Below, piece after piece: positions 1-6,585 of a stretch of DNA of 63,255 bases. This DNA is from JBOGXA01 sp050694175 (lineage in GTDB: Bacteria > Actinomycetota > CADDZG01 > WHSQ01). The stretch covers positions 1 through 63,255 of the forward strand of contig JBOGXA010000023.1 in the NCBI GenBank assembly GCA_050694175.1, written 5' to 3'. The stretch's first letter is position 1; each line of letters begins with the position of its first letter. The position numbers and the translations under genes are program-made. Under the pieces are notes generated by a model. It was not told where the DNA came from. It ran no database searches and saw only the letters and a program-made list of their open reading frames with translations.

Positions 1-16
1 TCGGGTGGTGGAATTC

Positions 17-115
17 ATGGGACACAGGTGCCGGAGCCACTGTCGCCCAGGAACCGGAGCCGGGGTCGGCTAGTGGGACAGAGGTGCCGGAGCCAATGTG
101 GGACAGAGGTACCGG
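17..115. repeat. Three imperfect copies of a ~26-nt repeat (REP-like)
   Basis: A unit containing GGGACAGAGGTGCCGGAGCC occurs at about 17-42 (one difference), 73-98, and as a shorter form at 98-115. The copies are directly repeated and lie in non-coding DNA just outside the integrated element. Short dispersed palindromic repeats with a GGTGCC/TGTCCC core are common in bacterial intergenic DNA. I see no transposase here. Confidence 0.6.
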
Positions 116-144
116 ACTTTCACACACCCCTTTTGTTCGGTTCG

Positions 145-187
145 GTGCCCCCGGCAGGATTCGAACCTGCGACACCCGGTTTAGGAA
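145..187. repeat. Distal attachment-site copy of the integrated element (43-bp direct repeat)
   Basis: This 43-bp stretch is identical to 10716-10758. It corresponds to the 3' part of tRNA-Arg, from the anticodon loop to the discriminator base, on the minus strand. Beyond 187 the tRNA sequence is lost, so this copy is only the 3' fragment left at the far end when the element inserted. It sets the left boundary of the element. Confidence 0.92.
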
Positions 188-651
188 TCCGCTATCGGCC
201 CTTCTGACAAGCAACGGGCCCGTCCTGATCTTTACGTTTTCGCAGGTCGGTGCCGATATACTGAGTGTGGATCCGATGAGTCAGAATGGATCGGGAGACA
301 AAGTGGCGCGGCAAGAGCGCGGCAAAACCCCTCTCAGAGAGTGCCCCCGCTGTGGTGACGTATTCGTTTTCTGCCACTGCCTCGAGGATCTCTTCGACAA
401 GCTCCGTGATCTGCGCCGACAGGGACTCGACGAGCAACCGTTCGACCCACTCGAGCTCCAAGAACCCCTCTTGAGCCCGCGATCCTCGTAGCGATTTCCA
501 ACTTCCCCGCTCGCCGACATCGCTCCCAGGTGCCCCTCGGTGACTCAGACACCCGGCCCCCGCACCGAATCGCTCTGTGACCTCTCCTGCGGCCGGAAAC
601 GTGAATCTGCTCCGGGTGTCGCTGACCCCCAATCCTGAGAGAATCCATTGA
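188..651. other. Left arm of the element; no confident gene
   Basis: This stretch lies between the left att copy and the ATPase remnant. Two overlapping frames look mildly protein-like. One is a plus-strand frame ending at 491 with CPRCG and CHC motifs. The other is a minus-strand frame, roughly 192-480, rich in amphipathic leucine/glutamate residues. They conflict, neither has a clear ribosome-binding site, and the plus frame runs back through the tRNA remnant. I therefore call no gene. It holds the left copy of the 26-bp repeat at 301-326. Confidence 0.5.
301..326 (+). repeat. Left copy of a 26-bp repeat, possible integrase arm-type site
   Basis: Positions 301-326 match 10619-10644 with one difference and in the same orientation. 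The core is itself a near-tandem duplication of GCGCGGCAA. The copies lie about 113 bp and 71 bp inside the left and right att repeats, so they would flank the attachment core in the excised circle. This is the usual arrangement of arm-type integrase sites. The function is inferred. Confidence 0.6.
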
Positions 652-2142
652 GTGGAAGGGCTCTCGGACGAGCAGGTCGTTGAACTGATCCCCGCGTTAG
701 CCGAGGCGGCACGAGCCAATGAATCGACGCCCGATCGGTTCGTGGCTCCCCGAACAGGCATCGTTGAAGAGGCCGCCGCACGCCGTCACCAGTTTGTTCT
801 TGGTCGAAGAGGGGTGGGGAAGACGTCACTTCTCTTGCAAGTGCAAAGGGAGCTTGCCGAGAAGGAGACCGGCATTGTCGTCTTCATTCGATCTCGAGAC
901 CTACCGCGGAGTTCCGTACCCCGATGTGCTGATCCAACTCTTGATGGAGTTCTTCACAGCGCTCGAGAGTGCCATTCTCGTTCGATCTAAACGTCATCCG
1001 ATTCGGCGGCTTCGTCTTCGAAGATCTCGTCACCGACTAGGCGAGTTGCGTGAGGATTTTCGAGAGCTACTCACCGCGCCACAGGCCGCCGAGCACACTG
1101 TGCGAAGCCTGGAACAGAAGGCTAAAAAGTGGCACCTCGGAGCGGGGGCCGGCTTTCGCATCGCACGGGGGCCGGCTACGAGCGAAGCACATGCAAGCGC
1201 TAGTAAGGAAGGCCGAGCCCTAGAGGATCAATCCGCGGAAGCGAAGTTCACTTTCACGAAAATGGACGCCCTGTTTTCCTCAGCTCCCCTGATACGGGCC
1301 GTGCTCTCCGAGACGATGGACCGTTTGCCGGACGCGTCGGGCTACGTGGTTTTGGACGATTACTACCACGTCGCTCAAGACGATCAGCCGGAAGTGGTCG
1401 GTTATCTCCACCAGTTGGTCAAAAACCTCCCTATCATCCTGAAGATCTTGCGGGGTCCGGCATCGACTCAATCCGTTCGTCGAGGGCGATCCACCAACAG
1501 GCCTACAGATCGACCAAGATGCGGATGCGATCCGACTCGACCTTCGACTGGAACATTTTCAGGGCGCTCAAGCCTTCCTTGAGAAGGTACTGCAGGGAAT
1601 CTGTGATCCATTTGGTATCGATGTCGAGCGTTTGATCACATCGGGAGGGCGGACTCGACTCGTTCTGGGTTCCGGCTGCGTTGCTCGCGACTATCTGAAT
1701 CTCACTCGCATGGCTTTGCGACGCGCCAACGAACGGGCTCCTGGGTAGGCCGCGCGCACAACCGCATCACTGCGGAGGACGTGAACGAGGCATCGGCAGA
1801 CCTGTCAATCACCAAGCAAGAGGATCTTCGAGTTGATTCGGGGTCGCTCATTTCTGCCTGGATCTGAACGGCACGAACGTCTTTTCGGTCGAGGGCACAG
1901 CTCTAAGCGAAGAGGATTGGGGCAAGGAGATAGCAACTCTCGCCGATCTGCGCCTGCTGCATGAAATAGGCAACACTTCCATACAAAGCAGCGAACGCGC
2001 TTATCGAGGCAAGCGTTTCGTTGCATTCACGCTCGACCTCAGCAACTGGACGGGTACGCGATCCGAGAAGATCGAACAGATCGAGTTTTGGACTCCTAAG
2101 GGAAAGCAGGATCTTCCGACGGATATTCGGCTAGCTCAGCGA
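652..2142 (+). pseudogene. Decayed P-loop ATPase (at least four frameshifts)
   Basis: A single ATPase-like protein can be followed through several frames. It begins at GTG 652 with the Walker A motif GRRGVGKTSLL (about residues 50-60). It changes frame near 890, again near 1450 just before GDPPTGLQIDQDADAI, again near 1745 after MALRRANERAPG, and again near 1842 before FCLDLNGTNVF. The last segment, with EEDWGKEIATLADLRLLHEI, runs to about 2140. Four independent shifts in one gene, with none in most neighbours, argue for real decay rather than a reading error. The family is a P-loop ATPase of unknown role. The final frame continues without a stop into the next ORF at 2143. It lies inside the integrated element and may be older cargo. 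Confidence 0.8.
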
Positions 2143-2508
2143 ATGAGGAAATCAACTGATCGCACTGCGAGAGCGCGAGCTGTGGTGATCGCGACGCTTC
2201 TGGTGATCCTCGCGGGCGCTTGTGAGGAAAGCGGCGGATCTGGATCCGTGGGCGAGAATGAAGAGGAGATGTCGCGATCCGATCTCGGCGGAGATTGGCC
2301 TCTCACTGTTGAGGAGGGCGTCGTTAGCTGCGAGGGGGCCGGGGAGGTGTACTTCACCGCGGAAGGCACGAAATATGCCGTGAACGGCCTTGCTCAAGGC
2401 GCCAGCAATGGGCCAGACATTGACGCTATCTGGGCGGACGACCCGGGCGGAGGCGGTCTAAAGATCAACATCGGCCCCATCATCGATCGAGGGCTCGAGC
2501 TCTGCTGA
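2143..2508 (+). CDS. DUF2511-like lipoprotein
   Basis: This 121-residue protein begins with a short charged stretch and a hydrophobic segment ending in the lipobox LAGAC (about residues 24-28), so it is probably exported and lipid-anchored. The mature part contains WPLTVEEGVVSCEG followed by VYFTAEGTKYAVNG, which resembles the DUF2511 domain of small secreted proteins of unknown function. The ATG start is internal to the reading frame of the preceding ATPase remnant, so the exact start is uncertain. The gene ends 7 nt before the potassium-channel ORF, suggesting co-transcription. Its presence within the integrated element suggests cargo. The role is unknown. Confidence 0.65.
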   Translation: MRKSTDRTARARAVVIATLLVILAGACEESGGSGSVGENEEEMSRSDLGGDWPLTVEEGVVSCEGAGEVYFTAEGTKYAVNGLAQGASNGPDIDAIWADDPGGGGLKINIGPIIDRGLELC

Positions 2509-2515
2509 GTCGCGT

Positions 2516-3256
2516 TTGATCGTGGCGGATACGGAGACGGATCAGACTCGGGGGGATGCGCTCGAGAGGTTCGAGCGGCTCGCGGCGTGGCCGATGCTCA
2601 TCCTTTCGATCGCGATCTTGCCGCTACTGATAATCCCTCTTGTCGCGGATCTCTCGCCCGGCACAGAGGCCACCTTCATTGCGCTTGACTGGATCATCTG
2701 GGCGGTCTTTGCGGTCGAGTACGGAATCCGCCTTTACCTGGCGCCGCAGAAGGGCACGTTTTTTCGACGAAACCTGATCGATCTCGTCGTTGTCGTGATC
2801 CCGTTTTTGCGCCCGCTGCGTGTGGTGCGGTCAGCTCGAGCGCTTCGACTCTTGCGAGCCGCGCGCGCCGGCGCGTTCATGATTCGAGGGCTGGACGCTT
2901 TACGTGACGTCCTCACGCGACACAAGCTCAACTACGCGCTCGCGGTCGCCGTCGTGGTCGTTGTGGCCGGCGCTCTCCTCGTGGAGTCGTTCGAACGTGA
3001 CGCGCCGGAAGGAAACATCGAATCGATTCCGGACGCTCTCTGGTGGGCGATCACAACGGTCACGACCGTCGGGTATGGCGACAGGTTTCCGACGACTGCG
3101 GCCGGCAGAGGTGTCGGCGTGGTGCTCATGATCGTCGGGATCGCACTCTTCGGGATGCTCGCAGGATCGCTCGCATCGTTCTTTGTCGAGAAGAGGGAAG
3201 AGACGGGAGCTAGATCCTCAGCTCAGTGCGATTTCAGAACGGCTCGAAAGGATTGA
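2516..3256 (+). CDS. Voltage-gated-type potassium channel, C-terminus frameshifted
   Basis: This is a 246-residue six-transmembrane ion-transport family protein. S1 (about 26-45) and S2 (about 57-78) are followed by S3 in NLIDLVVVVIPFL, an arginine-rich S4 (LRPLRVVRSARALRLLR), S5 (about 140-160), the pore helix with selectivity filter TVGYGD, and S6. A potassium-selective channel in the cytoplasmic membrane is well supported. The start may be TTG 2516 or GTG 2522. After VEKREE the frame reads poorly. A shift near 3211 would continue as AISERLERIERLLEERAE to a stop at 3282-3284, giving a short coiled coil, so one base has probably been gained or lost there. It sits inside the integrated element next to a lipoprotein and away from the phage-like operon. 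Confidence 0.85.
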   Translation: MIVADTETDQTRGDALERFERLAAWPMLILSIAILPLLIIPLVADLSPGTEATFIALDWIIWAVFAVEYGIRLYLAPQKGTFFRRNLIDLVVVVIPFLRPLRVVRSARALRLLRAARAGAFMIRGLDALRDVLTRHKLNYALAVAVVVVVAGALLVESFERDAPEGNIESIPDALWWAITTVTTVGYGDRFPTTAAGRGVGVVLMIVGIALFGMLAGSLASFFVEKREETGARSSAQCDFRTARKD

Positions 3257-3284
3257 GAGACTCCTCGAGGAGAGGGCGGAGTGA

Positions 3285-3501
3285 ACCTCTGTGACGCCGG
3301 CCAAACCGGTGATCCCGATGATCAAGCGTGAGACATGATTTGTCGGCCTCTTGCGCTTCAAGATCACCCAAACATCCTAGTCGGCCTCGAGTCCTGGTAG
3401 CCGAGGCGTTCTTGCCCCTTTGCTTTCCTCGTTCTGGGCACGAGTTTGCCGCCGAGAGCCGCTGCCGCGATTCAACGACTCAACGCGCTCGGGGTTGTAA
3501 A
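3285..3501. other. Non-coding stretch inside the element
   Basis: Between the K+ channel and the small basic ORF I see no frame with convincing protein features on either strand. It separates the plus-strand cargo genes from the minus-strand phage-like operon. The open frames here are shadows with basic, low-complexity composition. Confidence 0.5.
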
Positions 3502-3648
3502 TCAAATAGACCCTGCGGAGATCCGACCCGTGCCTTTGCCCGCCGCGCGGCGTCCTATTCGGCGACCGACCCGGCCCTTCTTGATGGCGTTCACGTCGCC
3601 CATGAGACGGCCGATGTAATACAGCCACCCCCGCAGAGATCGAGCCAT
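3502..3648 (-). CDS. Small basic protein (48 aa), phage-like
   Basis: ATG at 3648 opens a 48-residue frame with a short hydrophobic start (LRGWLYYIGRL) followed by MGDVNAIKKGRVGRRIGRRA, a strongly basic glycine/arginine stretch. I recall short basic proteins with this GDVNAIxKGRVGRRI pattern from actinobacterial phage-like regions, where the tail usually continues to a hydrophobic end. Here it ends GRISAGSI, so the C-terminus may be altered. It lies downstream of the satellite operon on the same strand, separated by about 150 bp of apparent non-coding DNA. The function is unknown. Confidence 0.5.
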   Translation of the reverse strand: MARSLRGWLYYIGRLMGDVNAIKKGRVGRRIGRRAAGKGTGRISAGSI

Positions 3649-3795
3649 CAGCAGAGCTTATCGCCGGGGCCCAACTGCAACTTGCCCTCGGGCTCAAGAA
3701 CCGTCGCCAGCGATCACCCCGGATAAGAACCGCCGCCAAGTGGCGCCACCTGTCTGAGGCGCGTTGTCAGTGTCGAGAAACGAAATTGCGCCTAA

Positions 3796-4608
3796 TCACT
3801 CGGCGAGGGCCGTGCGCCGGGCCAGGGGCCGAGCCTGCCGCGCTTTGACCGCCTCGCGGTACTCGAGCCATCTGGCATCCTGCTCGAGCGGAGTCGGGAT
3901 CCACGGTTCCGCGGGCCCGCTGACGATCCACAGGAGCCTCTCGAGGCTGTCGGCCGGCCACGGCGGATCCCCGCCCTTGTGGAAATTCGGCCACACCGCG
4001 TCGAAGTTTTTGAACTCGAGAAAGATGTTGCTCTCGTCGCGCTGCGACCGAATGCCGAGCAGTATTAGCGAGAACCGCGCGCTCCGGATCGCGCCGTAGC
4101 GCGCGCTCTGTGCCACGAGAACCCCGTACGCGTCTCGGATCTCCTCGCTCACGAGCCCGGCCGCAATGACGTCTCGACTCGGCAATACGCCGCGCAACGC
4201 CGCCGATGCTCCGCGCGCCTGCCCGATCGTGTCGTCGAGCGCGGTGGCGAGGGCCGCGATCACCTTGTCGCCGAACCACTGCACCTGCGCGCTGACCTCC
4301 TCGGCCGCCATTTCCTGAACGCGCACGAGGGCCCGGATGGCGACGTCGCGCGCCGCGGCCTGCTGCGTGAGCCGGGTTGCGCGCTTGAGGAGATCGCCGG
4401 CCGGCACAGCTCCACCCTCACGCACGAGCTCGAGCGTCACATCGACCATCGCCGCCTCGGGATCCGCGTTGCCGTCGGTTCGGAGCTTGTGCAAAGCCTC
4501 CTCGACGCGCGCGTGCTCGTCGCGCACCTTGAGGATCTGCGCCGGCAGCTCGTAGTGACCGGCATCGTGGCCGATAAGGATCGGGCGCGTCCGTGCATCG
4601 ATCGTCAT
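3796..4608 (-). CDS. Hypothetical protein of the satellite operon
   Basis: This 270-residue protein starts at ATG 4608, chosen because it overlaps the stop of the preceding 65-residue ORF in an ATGA arrangement. A longer frame exists upstream, but it overlaps two genes. The N-terminal half is helical and charged (ILKVRDEHARVEEALHKLR) and the middle is alanine-rich (FGDKVIAALATALDD). The C-terminal half contains FLEFKNFDAVWPNFHKGGDP. I do not recognise the family. It is the last large gene of the minus-strand operon, in the position where phiRv-type elements carry protease and capsid genes, but I see no capsid or protease signature. Confidence 0.7.
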   Translation of the reverse strand: MTIDARTRPILIGHDAGHYELPAQILKVRDEHARVEEALHKLRTDGNADPEAAMVDVTLELVREGGAVPAGDLLKRATRLTQQAAARDVAIRALVRVQEMAAEEVSAQVQWFGDKVIAALATALDDTIGQARGASAALRGVLPSRDVIAAGLVSEEIRDAYGVLVAQSARYGAIRSARFSLILLGIRSQRDESNIFLEFKNFDAVWPNFHKGGDPPWPADSLERLLWIVSGPAEPWIPTPLEQDARWLEYREAVKARQARPLARRTALAE

Positions 4609-4802
4609 TTGTCGCCCTCCTGCTGTGAACGATTGTCGGGGCCCTGATCTCCGAAGAGACGCAGCTTGCGCACGTCCTCGCGCCGGCGAGCGGCTCCCGA
4701 TCGGATGAGATCGTTCATGGTCGGCGGCTCTGCCGGCGGATCGTTGCCGCCTGCCTGCGAGTGCTCTGTCGATGCGTTTTCCACTGCTGCCTCCTCTGTC
4801 AC
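4605..4802 (-). CDS. Small hypothetical protein between small terminase and the 270-aa gene
   Basis: This 65-residue acidic then basic protein begins at GTG 4802, overlapping the terminase stop (GTGA), and ends overlapping the next ATG (ATGA). Such double translational coupling makes it very likely to be real despite its size. The N-terminal part is rich in Glu, Ala and Pro. The second half, PTMNDLIRSGAARRREDVRK, may be a short helix. No family is recognised. Confidence 0.65.
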   Translation of the reverse strand: MTEEAAVENASTEHSQAGGNDPPAEPPTMNDLIRSGAARRREDVRKLRLFGDQGPDNRSQQEGDK

Positions 4803-5398
4803 GCTGGCAAGAATTCGACGTCGTTCTCGTCGTCGCCGTCCTCATCGACGCGCGATCGCGCGGCGCTCTCCTCGGCCCGCCGGCGCGCCTGATCGCGGAT
4901 CCGTCGGTTCATTGCGTCGGCCTTTTCGTTTGCCTCGCCGATGCTGATTCCGAGGCGGGCGCGCGCCAGTGGCGTGAGCCCGAGCTCCCCCTCCATCGAG
5001 AGGAGCTGCTTCTCAATGGCGATTAGCCGGTCGATCGCTGGATTCGATCGGACCTGGCCCGCCGATCCACTCACGAAGAGCTCAAACGACGCGTCACCGT
5101 GCTCGTCCTCCGGAAACAGCGCGGCGAGGATCCGGGCGTGCAAATCGGCCAGCCGGAAATAGCGCGTGACGACGCCCAACTTGTCGCTCTCCCGGACGAT
5201 GACCGAGACGTCGCTCTTCCAGTAGGCGCGCCACTGCTTGCGCGTCGCCGGCAGGATCCCTCGAGGTGCGGTCGGCACCTTGCGCACCGGCTCGACCGAT
5301 TTCGGGTTGCCGGCCGGTGCCGGCACGAGCTCGATCGCGGGCTTGTGGTGGCCGTGACGCCGGCCCTCCGCTTTTCGGGTGCGGCCGGCCTTAGCCAC
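4799..5398 (-). CDS. P27-family phage terminase small subunit
   Basis: This 199-residue protein opens with a basic linker, then VPTAPRGILPATRKQWRAYW and FRLADLHARILAAL, the pattern of P27-type small terminases. NPAIDRLIAIEKQLLSMEGELGLTPLARARLGI (about residues 120-150) is the typical helical core. In a phage the small terminase recognises packaging sites and hands DNA to the large terminase. No large subunit is present here, which fits a satellite that redirects a helper phage's packaging, but this is inference. Start GTG 5398 has a GGGAG-type ribosome site upstream. The C-terminus is acidic. Confidence 0.85.
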   Translation of the reverse strand: MAKAGRTRKAEGRRHGHHKPAIELVPAPAGNPKSVEPVRKVPTAPRGILPATRKQWRAYWKSDVSVIVRESDKLGVVTRYFRLADLHARILAALFPEDEHGDASFELFVSGSAGQVRSNPAIDRLIAIEKQLLSMEGELGLTPLARARLGISIGEANEKADAMNRRIRDQARRRAEESAARSRVDEDGDDENDVEFLPA

Positions 5399-5536
5399 GA
5401 GAGCTCCCAGGCGGGAAAAAAAACGCGTTGGGAAAATCCCAGGAGTTTCGGGCGGCCCCGAAGGAGACTACCCCGGGGTTTCGCCGTGAGCGGCGGTCTT
5501 GCTTGAGGCCCCCCCACCCCTTGCGACCGTGCTGCA

Positions 5537-5875
5537 TCACTCCGCCTCTCCGGGCAGTGGCAGGCCCTCTTGGCGCAGCATCTCCTCTTCTCCGGGCAGC
5601 AGCCCGGTCGTTGCGAGCGACATGAACTCGTAGAGGTGCACCTCGGCCGCGTCTGCATCGCTGCGCTCGAGATCCTCGAGAACGATGGTCATGTCGGTGT
5701 TGAAACCCCGCAGCGCCGCGGCGTCATCGGCAAACGAGGGCTCACGCTCGGCGAGGTACTCGAGCCGCTCGTCCTCGGCAGCGAGCTGGATCTTGATTGT
5801 GTCGAGATCAACCGACTCGCCGCGCCTCACGCGACCGATCGCCTCCACGATGACCAGGGCCGCCGGCGTCGTCAC
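5537..5875 (-). CDS. Hypothetical protein of the satellite operon
   Basis: This 112-residue protein starts at GTG 5875, overlapping the upstream stop in a GTGA arrangement. It begins TTPAALVIVEAIGRVRRGE and contains a long acidic helix (IKIQLAAEDERLEYLAERE). A second acidic segment, NTDMTIVLEDLERSDADAAEV, follows. It is strongly acidic and probably helical, with no family recognised. A 138-bp gap containing an A-tract follows before the small terminase, the longest gap in this operon, so a separate promoter or processing site may lie there. Confidence 0.65.
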   Translation of the reverse strand: MTTPAALVIVEAIGRVRRGESVDLDTIKIQLAAEDERLEYLAEREPSFADDAAALRGFNTDMTIVLEDLERSDADAAEVHLYEFMSLATTGLLPGEEEMLRQEGLPLPGEAE

Positions 5876-6240
5876 CACTGCACCGTGACTTCCTCGACGA
5901 GATCCAGCCCGACCGAGTCGGCGCCTCGCTTCGGCTCGAAGCGCAACCGCACCATCGAGAGCTGTTTCTGCGCGAGCCTCTCGCACACACGCACGACGAC
6001 CCGCGCTTGATCGAAGACCACCTGCTCGAACTTGGCCGGATCAAGTGGCTCGAGCTCGGCCGAAGAGCTCCACCTCACCTCGACGTCGCCGGGCTTGCCG
6101 TTCTCAACGCTGATCACGATCTCGGCCGGCAGTCGCCCCGAGCCGTGGAACAGTAGCTTTCCGAGAGCTCGGATGGTGCCTCGAAAACCGAGTGCCGCGG
6201 CCTCGAGGAGAAATCCGGTATCGAGCGTCTGCGTGCTCAT
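5872..6240 (-). CDS. Hypothetical protein of the satellite operon
   Basis: This 122-residue protein has its ATG at 6240, overlapping the preceding stop by 4 nt (ATGA). It begins MSTQTLDTGFLLEAAALGFR and continues with beta-rich segments such as AEIVISVENGKPGDVEVRW and LSMVRLRFEPKR. No transmembrane segment or known motif is seen. It is coupled on both sides to neighbouring small genes, so it probably belongs to one transcript from the replication gene down to the terminase. The function is unknown. Confidence 0.65.
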   Translation of the reverse strand: MSTQTLDTGFLLEAAALGFRGTIRALGKLLFHGSGRLPAEIVISVENGKPGDVEVRWSSSAELEPLDPAKFEQVVFDQARVVVRVCERLAQKQLSMVRLRFEPKRGADSVGLDLVEEVTVQW

Positions 6241-6482
6241 CGCACCTCCTGGTTTGTCGTTCCGACACTGTCAAGCAAACGCGCCGCCCTTCTCATCAAC
6301 GGCGGCAGCGCTACGCTCAATCCCCGTTCCTCGAGCAAGTCGGCGGACGCGCGCAGCGCCATCGCGATAAGAGCGCCATCCGACAATCGGGCGAAGTCGG
6401 GATCATCAAACGGCTTGTTCCACACCCGGCTCCTGCCGTCGTTCGCCGCGAAGCGCGGCATCGCCTTCACCTCGGCCCCCAT
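6237..6482 (-). CDS. Small hypothetical protein of the satellite operon
   Basis: This 81-residue protein starts at ATG 6482 (an internal ATG at 6461 is possible). The longer frame upstream is low-complexity arginine/proline and runs through a strong hairpin, so I reject it. The product contains RVWNKPFDDPDFARLSDGAL followed by a helical segment ALRASADLLEERG. No family is recognised. It is coupled to the next gene by an ATGA overlap and separated from the replication gene by the palindrome at 6493-6542. Confidence 0.55.
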   Translation of the reverse strand: MGAEVKAMPRFAANDGRSRVWNKPFDDPDFARLSDGALIAMALRASADLLEERGLSVALPPLMRRAARLLDSVGTTNQEVR

Positions 6483-6492
6483 CGAGGGGAGG

Positions 6493-6542
6493 GCCCGGGG
6501 GCCGCGGCCGCGCGTGAGGGCTTCGTGCCGCGGCCCCCGGGC
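6493..6542 (-). terminator. Strong 15-bp inverted repeat between replication gene and small ORFs
   Basis: GCCCGGGGGCCGCGG at 6493-6507 is perfectly complementary to 6528-6542, with a 20-nt loop. It lies just upstream of the 81-residue gene and downstream of the DUF3631 gene on the minus strand. No uridine run follows, so it may act as an attenuator or an mRNA-stabilising hairpin rather than a simple terminator. Confidence 0.6.
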
Positions 6543-6585
6543 TGGTGCCGAAGGGGCGGATTTGCGTGGGCACGCGGTCCGGCGC

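Noticed and set aside
84..491. 135-aa plus-strand ORF containing PGRIRTCDTRF
   Set aside because: Its first half is the translated tRNA-Arg fragment, a frequent false ORF. The remainder conflicts with an equally plausible minus-strand frame and lacks a ribosome site.
3377..3739. 120-aa minus-strand ORF
   Set aside because: Low-complexity composition; the convincing short protein here lies in another frame (3502-3648).
3796..4845. 349-aa version of the satellite gene starting at 4845
   Set aside because: The extra 79 residues overlap two better-supported genes and are arginine-rich; ATG 4608 overlaps the upstream stop.
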